Assembly (NCBI GenBank): GCA_003222245.1
Contig: QHVH01000007.1
Coordinates: 362,551 to 426,550, forward strand
Source: Blastocatellia bacterium AA13
Lineage (GTDB): Bacteria > Acidobacteriota > Blastocatellia > UBA7656
Length of the DNA: 64,000 nucleotides
Direction: 5' to 3'
The position numbers and the translations under genes were made by a program. Shown here piece by piece: positions 1 to 8,547 of the stretch (within the stretch, counting starts at the first letter, position 1; the number at the start of each line of letters is the position of its first letter). The notes under the pieces were generated by a model that was not told the DNA's origin, searched no databases, and saw nothing but the letters and a program-made list of their open reading frames with translations.

Positions 1-699
1 ATCGGCGCGATACTTCGCGACGAAGAATTGACGAATGAAGAGACGCTTCGCCTCATCTTCACTCCGGGCTTCTCGACCGCACAGGAAGTTTCCGCCGTTT
101 CGGGCCGAGGAATGGGTCTCGATGTGGTAGAAAAAACAATCTTCGAAATGGGCGGCGAGATCAGAGTTACATCAGAGGCGGGAAGTGGCTCAAGGTTCGA
201 GCTGATAGTTCCTACAACATTGGTTATGATTTCCGCGTTGATCGTGAAATCAAACGAGTGGCGCTATGCGGCGAACGTCAATCAGGTAGTGGAGCTTATT
301 CAGGTCGAGCCCGGCTCAATCTCGGGGTCCGACGGACGCAGACTGGTGAACTGGCGCGGATCTGAAATACCTCTCGTTGAGTTGAGCTTTCTTTTGGGTG
401 TAGGCGGCGCACGGCCGCTGCTCGCTCCGCGGGCGGAGCAGGACGGAGCCGGTCATCGGTCGGGTAACGGCTCGGCGCCTATTCTCAGGATACCGGCGAT
501 CGTAACTCGCCTTTCGGACCGGCACATGGCGATAGCGGTCGAAGAGTTCGACGGCCAGAAAGATATAATCGTGAAGTCGCTGGGATCACTCGCGCCAAGA
601 ATCAAGGGCATAGTCGGAGCAGTAGATCTCGAAGAAGGCGACGTCGCGCTCGTGCTGGATCTGGCGGCGTTGCTGCTGATGAAGAGCGTTCGCGTCTGA
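1..699 (+). CDS. cheA: Chemotaxis histidine kinase CheA, C-terminal part (5' end outside window)
   Basis: The reading frame is open from base 1, so this is the 3' end of a longer gene. The first 35 residues carry the end of the HATPase_c fold: an F-box-like IFTPGFST and the G2 box GRGMGLDVV, followed by the strand that closes the ATPase domain. The remaining ~160 residues form a CheW-like regulatory domain (VVELIQV, SLGSLAPRIKGIVGAVDL) that docks CheW and receptors. The family phosphorylates CheY/CheB in response to chemoreceptors. cheW follows 19 nt downstream, which supports a chemotaxis operon. The P1 phosphotransfer and dimerisation domains must lie upstream. The identification is secure; which pathway (motility, Tfp or other) cannot be told. 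Confidence 0.93.
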   Translation: MGAILRDEELTNEETLRLIFTPGFSTAQEVSAVSGRGMGLDVVEKTIFEMGGEIRVTSEAGSGSRFELIVPTTLVMISALIVKSNEWRYAANVNQVVELIQVEPGSISGSDGRRLVNWRGSEIPLVELSFLLGVGGARPLLAPRAEQDGAGHRSGNGSAPILRIPAIVTRLSDRHMAIAVEEFDGQKDIIVKSLGSLAPRIKGIVGAVDLEEGDVALVLDLAALLLMKSVRV

Positions 700-718
700 G
701 CGGTTACTCTGTAAGCAT

Positions 719-1219
719 ATGCAATCTTTTAAGGATGTCGGAGGGCTGATAGGAAGGCTGCTTAAGGCCGGCTCGCAAACCGCGAATGATACGGAGCGCG
801 CTCAACTGTGGCTTCTCATCTTCTACATCGGCAGCAGCCCTTTCGCGATCAACGTCGAAAACACCGAAGGCGTCGTCTATTGCGGCAGGGTATCTCCGCT
901 GCCCGGAGCGCCGGAGGGAGTCAGCGGAGTCACGAGTGTTCGGGGGCGCATAACGCTGGTCGTGGATCTGGACGGCAGATCCTGCGCTTCCGCCGATACA
1001 AAACGATTAATCCTTCTGAAAGGCGACTCCCAGTTGGGGCTGCGTACGGACAAGGTCGACACGGTCGTTGGAATAAATCCGCAAGCGGTAAAGAGTCCTT
1101 CTGTCCGTGAAGCAGCGGACCCTCTCGGCGATACTCTCTCCGGATTAGGGTTGATTGAAAGAGGCAGCTTTGAATACCAGGGCTGCGACGTGCCGGTGAT
1201 AGATGAAGCGAATCCATAG
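719..1219 (+). CDS. cheW: CheW-like chemotaxis coupling protein
   Basis: A 166-residue protein that is a single CheW domain: a beta-barrel entry near residues 30-60 (LLIFYIGSSPFAINVENTEGVV) and the typical SVRGRITLVVDL strand near residues 78-90. CheW bridges chemoreceptors to CheA. It has an N-terminal extension of about 28 residues that is not part of the domain. It begins 19 nt after cheA and is presumably co-transcribed. The domain is somewhat divergent, so a variant CheW with a specialised receptor partner is possible. Confidence 0.85.
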   Translation: MQSFKDVGGLIGRLLKAGSQTANDTERAQLWLLIFYIGSSPFAINVENTEGVVYCGRVSPLPGAPEGVSGVTSVRGRITLVVDLDGRSCASADTKRLILLKGDSQLGLRTDKVDTVVGINPQAVKSPSVREAADPLGDTLSGLGLIERGSFEYQGCDVPVIDEANP

Positions 1220-1262
1220 TCGATGAAGCTGCCGCCGGCTCCGAGGTCGGATTTTTTGCGCG

Positions 1263-1745
1263 ATGACCAACATATATCTCTCCGGGGCGTTAGTTGAACA
1301 AACAGACGAATACTTCATGCGGCTCGCGCTGGCGGAGGCAAAGCTTGCCTGGGATGCCGACGAAGTCCCCGTCGGCGCTATCCTGGTCATCGACGGCAAG
1401 GTCGTCGGCCGAGGACATAATCTAGTTGTGGCTACGAACGATCCAACAGCTCATGCCGAAATAGCAGCTTTGAGAGATGCCGCGAAAGCCATTGGCAATT
1501 ACCGCGTAGTAGGCTCCACGCTGTATTCAACGATCGAACCCTGCGCGATGTGCGCGGGGGCGATCGTTCACGCGCGTGTATCCAGGCTTGTGTACGGAGC
1601 GAGTGATCCAAGGGCCGGCGCTGTCCGCACTCATTTCGGAATCTGTGAGAGTGAGCTCCTGAATCATCGTGTAAGCGTGGAAGCGGGAGTGCTTGAGAGC
1701 GAATGCGGCCAAATGCTAGTATCCTTCTTTCGTTTGCGCCGTTAA
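1263..1745 (+). CDS. tadA: tRNA-specific adenosine deaminase TadA
   Basis: A zinc-dependent deaminase that converts A34 to inosine in tRNA-Arg(ACG). The cytidine/deoxycytidylate deaminase zinc motif is complete: HAE at residues 64-66 and PCAMC at 93-97, with the downstream YGASDPRAGAV typical of TadA. The length of 160 residues fits the family. The ATG at 1263 has no clear ribosome binding site. An in-frame ATG at 1317 (FMRLALAEA) is a possible alternative that would remove a poorly conserved N-terminal extension. Confidence 0.93.
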   Translation: MTNIYLSGALVEQTDEYFMRLALAEAKLAWDADEVPVGAILVIDGKVVGRGHNLVVATNDPTAHAEIAALRDAAKAIGNYRVVGSTLYSTIEPCAMCAGAIVHARVSRLVYGASDPRAGAVRTHFGICESELLNHRVSVEAGVLESECGQMLVSFFRLRR

Positions 1746-1836
1746 GAGCGGTCATGTAACGGCGCCGGTCTCAAAGAGGTTGTCGATCCCGGAATGCAGG
1801 CTGTTCGAGCGGCCTTTGATCGGCAAATAAAAGAGC

Positions 1837-1926
<90 letters not shown>

Positions 1927-1996
1927 ATTGAATTTCAGAATAGATCGCGGATTGAATCGCCCGCGTATTCGTGTTTTGCATTAGAAATGCAGGTCG

Positions 1997-2086
<90 letters not shown>

Positions 2087-2173
2087 TACATGAAAAGAGA
2101 TTATGCAGGAAGAGCGCAGATTGACTATGAATCAGGTTTGCGCTCTTTCTCTGTCTTTGTGCGTATCGATTTA

Positions 2174-2278
2174 TCAGGCTCCGGAAGCCGTGCAATCACG
2201 CGGCCGCAAACCCCGCCAGGCCGGGAACGGAGCAACGGTAGTGGATCGCTGATGTGCCGCGGTAACTCCGGAGCCTGA
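2174..2278 (+). ncRNA. ffs: Signal recognition particle RNA (small, 4.5S-type)
   Basis: The ends TCAGGCTCCGG and CCGGAGCCTGA are exactly complementary and would close a long hairpin. The apical region carries the conserved Ffh-binding domain: CCAGGCCGGGAACGGAGCAACGGTAG resembles the bacterial asymmetric-loop and GGAA-like tetraloop core. The position between a tRNA-Ser gene and dnaX is the usual place for this gene in many bacteria. About 105 nt agrees with the small bacterial class that lacks an Alu domain. Confidence 0.88.
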
Positions 2279-2341
2279 CCAGAACCTGCTATTCCTTACT
2301 ACATCAAGCAAGGAAGACAGATCGCCCTTGAAAAAAGCCAG

Positions 2342-4117
2342 ATGCCTGACTCGCAAGTTATAGCTCGACGGTTCCGGCCGCGCACCTTTGGCGAGGTTGT
2401 CGGCCAGGAAGCCATAACCCGCACTCTCGCCAATTCCATCGCTAAAAAAAGGCTTCATCACGCATATCTGTTTGCCGGGGCGCGCGGCGTAGGCAAAACG
2501 ACGACAGCGCGAATTCTGGCGAAAGCGCTGAATTGTAAGAACGGTCCTACTTCTGAACCCTGTGACGCCTGCGCCTCGTGTCTTGAGATTGCCTCGTCAT
2601 CCTCTCTCGACGTGCGCGAGATGGACGCCGCCTCAAATACCGGAATCGAAGATGTTCGCGAGACCATAGTAAATTCCATCGCGATTTTACCCGCCAGGGA
2701 TCGATACAAGATATTTATTATCGATGAGATCCATCAACTTTCGCCCAAGGCGTTTGACGCTCTTCTGAAGACGATAGAAGAACCCCCGCCGCACGTCCTT
2801 TTTATAATGGCGACTACCGAGATGCATAAGGTGCCGGAGACGATTCTGTCGCGGTGCCAGGTCTATGAGTTTCGGACAATCTCTCCAAAACGCATAACTG
2901 AACAACTGCGTCACGTCGCCGACACACTCGGCATCAACATCAGCGATTCGGCGCTCGCCGGTATAGCCCGCGCCGGCGAAGGCTCGATGCGCGACGCCGA
3001 ATCGGCTCTGGATCAGGTGATCAGCTTCGCGGGCGATTCGATCGCCGAAGAAGATGTAGCCGCGGCGCTGGGACTTGTCGGCTTTGAAACGCTGAACACC
3101 GCTTTGCAAAGCATCGCGCGCGGCGATGCGCTTGGTGCGATAGAGACGGTTGAAGGGATCGTATCGCTCGGGTATGACATCCGGAACTTCTGCCGTGATC
3201 TGATGGTTCATCTCAGGACATTACTGGTCATAAAAATCGCCGGAGCGGACAGCGCCTTGATCGAGGCGCCTCCGGGTGAAGTCGAGAGGCTGGCAACTCT
3301 CGCCGATTCGTTTTCGGAACAGGATATCGTGCGGTGTTTCACGATTCTGACAAAGACCGAACAGGATGTGCGGGTCTCATCCCAGCCCCGCTTCCAACTC
3401 GAGATCGGGTTGGTGAAGATGGCCCATGCGCGACGGCTCGAACCCATAGAAGAGGCTCTTGCGAGATTAAATGCGCTGCAAGATCAACTGTCATCTATGG
3501 GAGTCTTGCCGAGCCCCTCGTCCATGGAGCCTCAGAGAGGGCCTAGATCGGCGGCGCCGCAACCGAAGACCAGCGCGCCGGCCGCTGCCAGGCCTGCTCA
3601 AACGAGTCGGTCGAACAAATCAGCCGCCGTTGCAATGCCGTCGCCGCCTCCTGACGATTACGACGAGCCGCCCCCGCTCGAGCCGCCCGGTGAAGAGATT
3701 CGGCCCGTCCGCGCAACTCCGCCCACGACCGGCGCATCCGGCGGGTCCGGCGGGTCCGATGTGGAACGGCTCAAGCAGGCGCTCGAATCGAAGCGCAAAA
3801 TGATGATCGTGTCCGCGCTCGACAAAGCTGAAACCATCAGGCTCGATGGAGACATTCTCAGCATCACCTTTGAGCCGGCAAACAAAATATTCAGGAGCAA
3901 TGTTGAGAGCAGAGAAGGTCGAAAGAGTCTCGAGGAAGCGTGTCACGAGGTTTTCGGACGCAGAATAACCCTATCCATTTCTGGTCCATCAGGCGCAAAG
4001 CCGTCTCCCGCCCGAAGTCCAGGGAAGGCGACAGGAGCGGAAGATCATCCGCTTGTGCGGAAGTTGGTAGAGGAGTTCCACGGTACGGTTGTAGAAGTAA
4101 TCGAACCGGAATCGTGA
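2342..4117 (+). CDS. dnaX: DNA polymerase III subunit gamma/tau
   Basis: A 591-residue clamp-loader ATPase. Walker A GARGVGKT is at residues 46-53. The zinc module is C65-x8-C74-x2-C77-x2-C80. Walker B (IIDEIHQLS) and the SRC sensor motif (LSRCQVYEF) follow. After the lid and collar domains (to about residue 370) comes a low-complexity Pro/Ala/Ser linker of roughly 100 residues, then a C-terminal tau-like domain. It directly precedes ybaB and recR, the classic dnaX-ybaB-recR arrangement, with a membrane protein inserted before recR. Confidence 0.97.
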   Translation: MPDSQVIARRFRPRTFGEVVGQEAITRTLANSIAKKRLHHAYLFAGARGVGKTTTARILAKALNCKNGPTSEPCDACASCLEIASSSSLDVREMDAASNTGIEDVRETIVNSIAILPARDRYKIFIIDEIHQLSPKAFDALLKTIEEPPPHVLFIMATTEMHKVPETILSRCQVYEFRTISPKRITEQLRHVADTLGINISDSALAGIARAGEGSMRDAESALDQVISFAGDSIAEEDVAAALGLVGFETLNTALQSIARGDALGAIETVEGIVSLGYDIRNFCRDLMVHLRTLLVIKIAGADSALIEAPPGEVERLATLADSFSEQDIVRCFTILTKTEQDVRVSSQPRFQLEIGLVKMAHARRLEPIEEALARLNALQDQLSSMGVLPSPSSMEPQRGPRSAAPQPKTSAPAAARPAQTSRSNKSAAVAMPSPPPDDYDEPPPLEPPGEEIRPVRATPPTTGASGGSGGSDVERLKQALESKRKMMIVSALDKAETIRLDGDILSITFEPANKIFRSNVESREGRKSLEEACHEVFGRRITLSISGPSGAKPSPARSPGKATGAEDHPLVRKLVEEFHGTVVEVIEPES

Positions 4118-4144
4118 TGGAACGCGAGAGTTAAGGAGGATCCA

Positions 4145-4465
4145 ATGAAGCTACCCGGAGGCCTGGATATAAATGAAATGATGAAACAGGCGCAGCAGAT
4201 GCAAGAAGATCTGCAGCGCGATATGCAACAAATTCGCGTCAGCGCGACCGCCGGCGGCGGCATAGTTACCGTCGATATGAACGGTCTCAAAGAGGTAGTC
4301 GGCCTGAAGATCGAGCCAGAGATATTCAAGAGCGGCGACGTTGAAATGCTTCAAGACTTAATAGTAGCCGCGGTCAACGAATCGTCTCGAAAGGTCGACG
4401 AGGCTATGAAGGGTAAGCTTGGATCCAAACTCGGCGGAATGGGTCTTCCGCCGGGATTATTCTAA
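4145..4465 (+). CDS. YbaB/EbfC family nucleoid-associated protein
   Basis: A 106-residue dimeric DNA-binding protein of the YbaB/EbfC family, recognised by the N-terminal amphipathic helix ([19 protein letters not shown]) and the strand [23 protein letters not shown]. It starts 27 nt after dnaX behind a strong ribosome binding site (TTAAGGAGGATCCA). Co-transcription with dnaX and recR is the conserved arrangement. The family binds DNA with little sequence specificity and has been linked to replication and repair. Confidence 0.94.
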   Translation: MKLPGGLDINEMMKQAQQMQEDLQRDMQQIRVSATAGGGIVTVDMNGLKEVVGLKIEPEIFKSGDVEMLQDLIVAAVNESSRKVDEAMKGKLGSKLGGMGLPPGLF

Positions 4466-4513
4466 CGGCCGACCGTCATCAATTCATTTCTATAACCCGA
4501 ACCGATAATACCT

Positions 4514-5035
4514 ATGGACTCGAAGGCAGCTCGCACGGCCAACAGCGCCGTCGCGAGCTTCAGAAGCAGCTTTACGATGGCGGCGCCGCTATTCGCGGCT
4601 GTGGCAATGTTCTCTTATTTTCGAAGCTGGGTTGTATTTGTCCTGAGCGGCGAGGGCTCCGGCACGATGGCAATGAACGGCTTGTCGCTAACACGAGAAG
4701 CAGGCGGATCGATGCCATGGCAGCTTATCATCCCGTTCTTGCTGCTCGCCGTTCTCGGGGTTTCTTCGCGCTTGCTGCTCGGACGCGCTACGACTTTTAA
4801 GTCCTCGTACGGTCTTGTGCTCATTCTACTCGGCGTCATCGCCGGGTTATGGCCGATGGCGGGAGTCGCTCGAGTTTCAAGGACATTGTTCAGGCTCCAG
4901 AGCATCGGGGCGACGAGCCTGGGCTTCACGTTCTGGTGGTGGATCTACTGCCTTTCGATTTTGATAATAGTGGTCTCGGGTGTTCTTCAGCTCGCAGCTC
5001 GAAAACAGAGCCCGGCTCCAGTCTTAAGGCCTTAA
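4514..5035 (+). CDS. Membrane protein of unknown function inside the dnaX-recR block
   Basis: A 173-residue polytopic protein with about four hydrophobic segments, near residues 18-44, 75-93, 100-120 and 140-165. It has no signal peptide, no catalytic motif I can name, and a short hydrophilic tail. It lies between ybaB and recR on the same strand, with gaps of 48 and 57 nt, so it is probably co-transcribed. I do not recognise the family. Confidence 0.75.
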   Translation: MDSKAARTANSAVASFRSSFTMAAPLFAAVAMFSYFRSWVVFVLSGEGSGTMAMNGLSLTREAGGSMPWQLIIPFLLLAVLGVSSRLLLGRATTFKSSYGLVLILLGVIAGLWPMAGVARVSRTLFRLQSIGATSLGFTFWWWIYCLSILIIVVSGVLQLAARKQSPAPVLRP

Positions 5036-5092
5036 ATACGAGTTATGACTCCGTTCCGCGAGAGAGAATTAGAATAATAATAGCCTAAAACG

Positions 5093-5692
5093 ATGCTGGA
5101 TTATGCGGAGCCGGTCACACGGCTCATAGACGAGTTAAAAAAGCTTCCTGGGATAGGGCACAAGTCGGCTCAGCGGCTCGCATTTTATTTGCTCAGATCC
5201 GGGAGGAACGAAGCCGAACGGCTGATTGACTCTATCAGGGAAGTAAAAGACAAGATCATTCTTTGTTCGACCTGCAACAACTTCACGGATGTCGACCCCT
5301 GCCGGTTTTGCGCCGGCGCCGGCCGCGATCACCGGATCATTCTCGTCGTGGAAGAGCCTTTAAATCTCGTCACAATTGAGAAGACCCGTGAGTACAAAGG
5401 TCTGTATCACGTGTTGCACGGTGCGCTTTCTCCGATTCGAGGAATCGGCCCCGAAGAGCTGAAGATCAAGGGATTATTGGAGCGCCTGCGGTCGTCGGAA
5501 GTTGAAGAGGTGATCCTGGCGACCAACCCGAATACGGAAGGTGAGGCTACGGCTAATTATCTTTCGAGACTGCTGAAGCCGCTCGGCCTTAAGATCACCC
5601 GGATCGCGATGGGGGTTCCAGTCGGCTCCGATCTTGAATACGCGGACGAAGTCACAATGCACAAGGCTCTTACTAACCGGCACGAGATATAG
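5093..5692 (+). CDS. recR: Recombination mediator protein RecR
   Basis: A 199-residue protein of full family length. It has the N-terminal helix-hairpin-helix ([18 protein letters not shown]), a C4 zinc finger ([16 protein letters not shown], residues ~57-72), a Toprim core ([11 protein letters not shown]) and the C-terminal Walker-B-like and YADEVT segments. RecR acts with RecF/RecO to load RecA on gapped DNA. It closes the dnaX-ybaB-recR block. Confidence 0.97.
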   Translation: MLDYAEPVTRLIDELKKLPGIGHKSAQRLAFYLLRSGRNEAERLIDSIREVKDKIILCSTCNNFTDVDPCRFCAGAGRDHRIILVVEEPLNLVTIEKTREYKGLYHVLHGALSPIRGIGPEELKIKGLLERLRSSEVEEVILATNPNTEGEATANYLSRLLKPLGLKITRIAMGVPVGSDLEYADEVTMHKALTNRHEI

Positions 5693-5755
5693 TATCGCAT
5701 CGTGTGACTCTCGGCCCAATCGTAATGACTTCTCTTTTATTTCCAAGGAGCGCCT

Positions 5756-6772
5756 ATGTTCTTTGTGACCTTTCATAAGACTGTCGCCAACGTTTATGCC
5801 TATGACGACGATGGAAATCTGCTCAATCCTTCCAACCCCGACGTGCTGAGTAAAGACGGAGACGAGCTGCGCGGGATTTATCTAGAACTGAGTTCAGGGT
5901 TGCTCTACGTCGTCGAGGGCGGAAAGAAAACGAGCAAGGTCCATGCGTATACAGGTTCCGGCACAAGCTACAAGCAGGCGAGTGACTTTGTCTCTGGAAA
6001 GACAACGAACGCCATTGATCATCCCTTCGCTGTTGCATTCGACAGTCAGGGTCATTGCTACGTTTCGAATCAGGATACGAATGTTGTAGCAGCCTTCGAT
6101 ATGTCTTCTGACGGCCGGAAAGGAACCCCTGCGCCTTGCGGCGAGTACCTGACGACGCTCTATCCGTCCGGAACGTTTCTCGATGCGACGTTGGTCGCGT
6201 CATCCGAGACTAATTTGCCGAATGCTCCCCAAACGAAGAATCTGACGAAGGTATCAAAAACACTCGGAGGGCTTGGCGTTGAAATAGATACGAAACACGA
6301 CAAGGTTCAGAACTCGGTTCGCGACGTAGCGTTCTATCAACTCAGCTACGAGGGTTCGCTCTATCCGCTGCTTTTTGTAGTCGATGAACCCGCCGATCTG
6401 GTTAGAGCCTACAATCCGATTACCGGACAGATCCTGAGAAGCAGCAATCCGCTGACCTCCCCCGTTCACCTTCTAATTGATGGCGGTACTATATACGTAG
6501 GCGCAAAGGATCAGGTGCTTTCGAGTCCGATACCGAACCCTTACGATCCGAACGCGCCAATATGGATATTTTCACCGGTGCAACTATCTCCGGCGATTCC
6601 ATCCGGAGAGTCAGTTTCAGGAATAGCGTTCGATGGCAGCGGTAATTTTCATGTCGCAATTCGAACCAAAAACACCGTGATTAAATACGATTCAAGATTC
6701 AGCAACGGAATTCCCTGGGCTTCGACCCCAATGCCGGACAATCCTGAATTTCTGTTGTATGTAGCTGATTGA
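5756..6772 (+). CDS. NHL/beta-propeller-like protein of unknown role
   Basis: A 338-residue protein with repeated motifs of the NHL/six-bladed propeller kind: GIYLELSSGLLYVVEGG, HPFAVAFDSQGHCYVSN, DVAFYQLSYEGSLYPLLFVVDE and SGIAFDGSGNFHVAIR. The clear ribosome binding site CAAGGAGCGCCT precedes the ATG. No signal peptide is seen, so it appears cytosolic despite resembling secreted propellers. No catalytic residues can be assigned. A hairpin (CTTGCC GCC GGCAAG, 6776-6790) follows the stop and may end transcription before the accessory island. Confidence 0.7.
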   Translation: MFFVTFHKTVANVYAYDDDGNLLNPSNPDVLSKDGDELRGIYLELSSGLLYVVEGGKKTSKVHAYTGSGTSYKQASDFVSGKTTNAIDHPFAVAFDSQGHCYVSNQDTNVVAAFDMSSDGRKGTPAPCGEYLTTLYPSGTFLDATLVASSETNLPNAPQTKNLTKVSKTLGGLGVEIDTKHDKVQNSVRDVAFYQLSYEGSLYPLLFVVDEPADLVRAYNPITGQILRSSNPLTSPVHLLIDGGTIYVGAKDQVLSSPIPNPYDPNAPIWIFSPVQLSPAIPSGESVSGIAFDGSGNFHVAIRTKNTVIKYDSRFSNGIPWASTPMPDNPEFLLYVAD

Positions 6773-6875
6773 GACTTGCCGCCGGCAAGCAAAAGGAGTC
6801 ATTTTGGCTGAGTCTGCGAATTAACAAAAGTCAGTAATATATGGAAGCTGAACCAACACAATTTCTCCAATGATT

Positions 6876-6962
6876 ATTGTGGAAAAGGTAGTCCTCCCCG
6901 CTCTCGTCGACGATACGGACAAGATCGTCTTTTGCTGCTCGCGTCGGGCAAGATTCGATAGA
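6876..6962 (-). pseudogene. Internal fragment of the 78-aa cassette gene (duplicate of 9334-9570)
   Basis: About 87 bases are nearly identical to the inside of the small minus-strand gene at 9334-9570; in that frame it would read RIVDESGEDYLFH. The match ends abruptly at GATAGATT, where the sequence passes straight into an integrase fragment otherwise found at 10254 onward. This is the left remnant of a duplicated block. Confidence 0.7.
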
Positions 6963-7283
6963 TTGTATGCCCGGCCAACCACTACCATCGCCCTATGCGG
7001 AATCAAGTTCTTCTTCGAAAAGACTCTCGGCACGCGATGGACGATCTTTGATCCGATCAGGCCAGCTCGCGAGAAGAAGCGCCGACCTCAACCCCGCCGT
7101 CAGGAGGTATGGTCATAGAATTGGGCAGTGTCCGAACCGAATCGCTCTCCTGACAGAGAGGCTCCGGAGTCTCCGTTATTCTTTAGGCAGGCGAAAATTT
7201 CTGGATACTGGGTTTGTTTTAGATGTTGTTTTAGATTTGTTTTGAGTGTTTGTTTTGGGTGTTTGTTTTGGATGTTGTCTTTT

Positions 7284-7545
7284 GTCCCGGAGGGACATCT
7301 GGGAATAGCCCACCAGTTCACTGGTGGGTCGCTGTCCCCAGTTGCTTGGGAAGTGCCGAAGGCACGGCTGATTGTTATCTTCAAAATTGCGACCTAAATG
7401 GTCTCTGCGAGTTTCAATTTAGTCGGAACCTTCATAAGAGATGTAATCTTGAGACATCAGCCGTCCCTTCGGGACTAGCGACTTGTTTTGTGCCCTACCC
7501 GCCGATAAATCGGCGGGCTATTAATCACAACATCCCTACGGGATG
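7284..7545. repeat. Cluster of six small hairpins (copy A)
   Basis: Six perfect inverted repeats lie in 262 bases: GTCCCGGAGGGAC (7284-7296), CCCACCAGT-tc-ACTGGTGGG (7309-7328), GTGCCGAAGGCAC (7353-7365), GTCCCTTCGGGAC (7463-7475), CCCGCCGAT-aa-ATCGGCGGG (7498-7517) and CATCCCTACGGGATG (7531-7545). A T/G-rich run (TTTGTTTTGGATGTTG type) precedes them. The same cluster occurs at 10565-10828. No convincing protein is encoded. Confidence 0.85.
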
Positions 7546-7554
7546 CTTCACAAA

Positions 7555-7818
7555 TATGGGGACGTCTCCGCGGAAGAGTTCATTCGCCGCTTTCTTCAGC
7601 ACGTCTGGCCCAAGCGCTTCATCAAGATAAGATTCTACGGCCTGCTCAGTCCCGGAAACCGCCATCTCCTCAATAAAGCAAGGAAGCTGCTCGGCGCCGG
7701 CCGCTATGTAAAACCCTCATCACCTACAGACCCGGATCAACCCCGCTGCTGTCCGGCCTGTGGATCAGCTTTGATGCTTGTTCGCACGCTCACTCCCCTG
7801 CGGTCACGCTCTCCTTGA
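7555..7818 (+). pseudogene. IS91-type transposase, C-terminal fragment (relic A)
   Basis: The fragment reads EEFIRRFLQHVWPKRF, YGLLSPGNRHLLNKARKLLGA and CCPACGSALMLVRTLTP, the end of the Y2-type IS91/IS1294 transposase with its terminal Cys pair. The N-terminal HUH and tyrosine motifs are absent, cut off by the hairpin cluster. The matching segment of relic C continues upstream with transposase sequence, which defines the break near 7557-7565. Confidence 0.8.
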
Positions 7819-7993
7819 TCTATCCATGATCAATCCATGATAACCAAATCACCATTCATCTCTTTGTTCGTTCACGCGGCTGCCATCCCCCTCGCCCTCT
7901 CAGTACTCCTCTGCGCTCTTGCTCACTCAACATTCGATTCTTCTCACCCGCAAGCCTCGTCGCCCGCAAACAATCTTCATCCGCCGCTCGCTT

Positions 7994-8152
7994 CTAGCCT
8001 CCTCTTCGCTCCGCGATTGAAATAGCGTTTATCTCCGCGTCTGAAGTCCGGTTGCCGTTCACAAGGTCAAGCGTGTGTACTGCGTCATGCCCGGCCTCGC
8101 TGAGTCGCAGAACCAGGCTCTTCGGAAGCTGGGCGTCAACGAGGAACTTCAC
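7994..8152 (-). pseudogene. DUF5615 (PIN-like) toxin, truncated by IS91-like relic
   Basis: A GTG start overlaps the DUF433 stop codon (GTGA, 8149-8152). The first ~47 residues (VKFLVDAQLPKSLVLRLSEAG, HDAVHTLDLVNGNRTSDAEINAIS) are typical of DUF5615, the PIN-like toxin usually paired with DUF433. The frame then enters the IS relic tail and stops at 7994-7996. The family is about 110 residues long, so the C-terminal half, including part of the acidic site, is missing. Probably not an active toxin. Confidence 0.8.
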
Positions 8153-8379
8153 GCCACCGCCGGCTCGATTCGCTTGACCCGTGTGACCCGCGCCGCGTAC
8201 GCCAAAGCGGCCAGTATGTCCTCGCGCTCGAGATCCTCATAGTCTCCGAGAATCTCCTCCGGCGTCATCCCCGAACTCAGCAGTTCAAGTACGGTTTCTA
8301 CGGGATAGCGCAAACCACGAAGAGTTGGCTTGCCGTGACAGATCGTCGGGTCGATGACGATGCGATCTAGCAGATTCAT
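8149..8379 (-). CDS. DUF433 family antitoxin
   Basis: A 76-residue DUF433 (VapB45-like) protein. The signature is DRIVIDPTICHGKPTLRGLRYPV followed by VLELLSSGMTPEEILGDYEDLEREDI, a winged-helix fold that neutralises DUF5615 toxins. The start was placed at the ATG at 8379, seven bases after GGAGG, rather than the longer frame to 8451, which would run into an attC-like repeat. It is translationally coupled to the truncated toxin downstream. The gene itself looks intact. Confidence 0.87.
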   Translation of the reverse strand: MNLLDRIVIDPTICHGKPTLRGLRYPVETVLELLSSGMTPEEILGDYEDLEREDILAALAYAARVTRVKRIEPAVA

Positions 8380-8442
8380 AATGCCTCCAAGGGCCTGCAT
8401 CTTAGCATAACCGACCGTTCTTTGGCTCGCATTCAGAGAGCA

Positions 8443-8535
8443 GAGCGCCAAGCGTGATCGGGCCGGCGCCGAAAACTCGCACGAACCATAGGAACTCCGC
8501 TTCGGCGGCTCCGGTTCACGCCGTTGTTGTTAGAC
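8443..8535 (-). repeat. attC-like site (after the VapC-like pseudogene)
   Basis: On the minus strand this begins with the core GTCTAAC (8535-8529, a perfect RYYYAAC), with an arm AACAACGGCGTGAACCGGAG and the partner arm CGGCGCCGGCCCGATCACGC. The far core is degenerate (around GCGCCAAG on the plus strand). It separates the VapC-like gene stop (8548) from the DUF433 start (8379), the position expected of a cassette recombination site. Confidence 0.55.
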
Positions 8536-8547
8536 GCCTCGCTGTGA

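Larger units (their letters stand above)
6963..8010 (+). mobile_element. IS91-like element relic A (integrase fragment, hairpin cluster, transposase C-terminus)
   Basis: Three parts can be recognised. First, an N-terminal tyrosine-integrase (SAM-like) fragment at ~6963-7118 (RPTTTIALCGIKFFFEKTLGTRW in another frame). Second, a cluster of six short perfect hairpins at 7284-7545. Third, the C-terminal third of an IS91-type transposase at ~7555-7818, with a conserved downstream tail to ~8007. Relic B has the same order. The right end runs into a DUF5615 toxin gene at ~8003-8012. No intact transposase is present, so the element is dead. Confidence 0.75.

Noticed and set aside
7250..7630. A 126-codon open frame over the hairpin cluster
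   Set aside because: It reads through palindromes, matches no family, and its frame is not kept in copy B.
7837..8025. Small proteins MITKSPF/MITKPPF in three copies
   Set aside because: They are the conserved non-coding tail of the IS91-like element. The frames differ in length and lack codon conservation at their ends.
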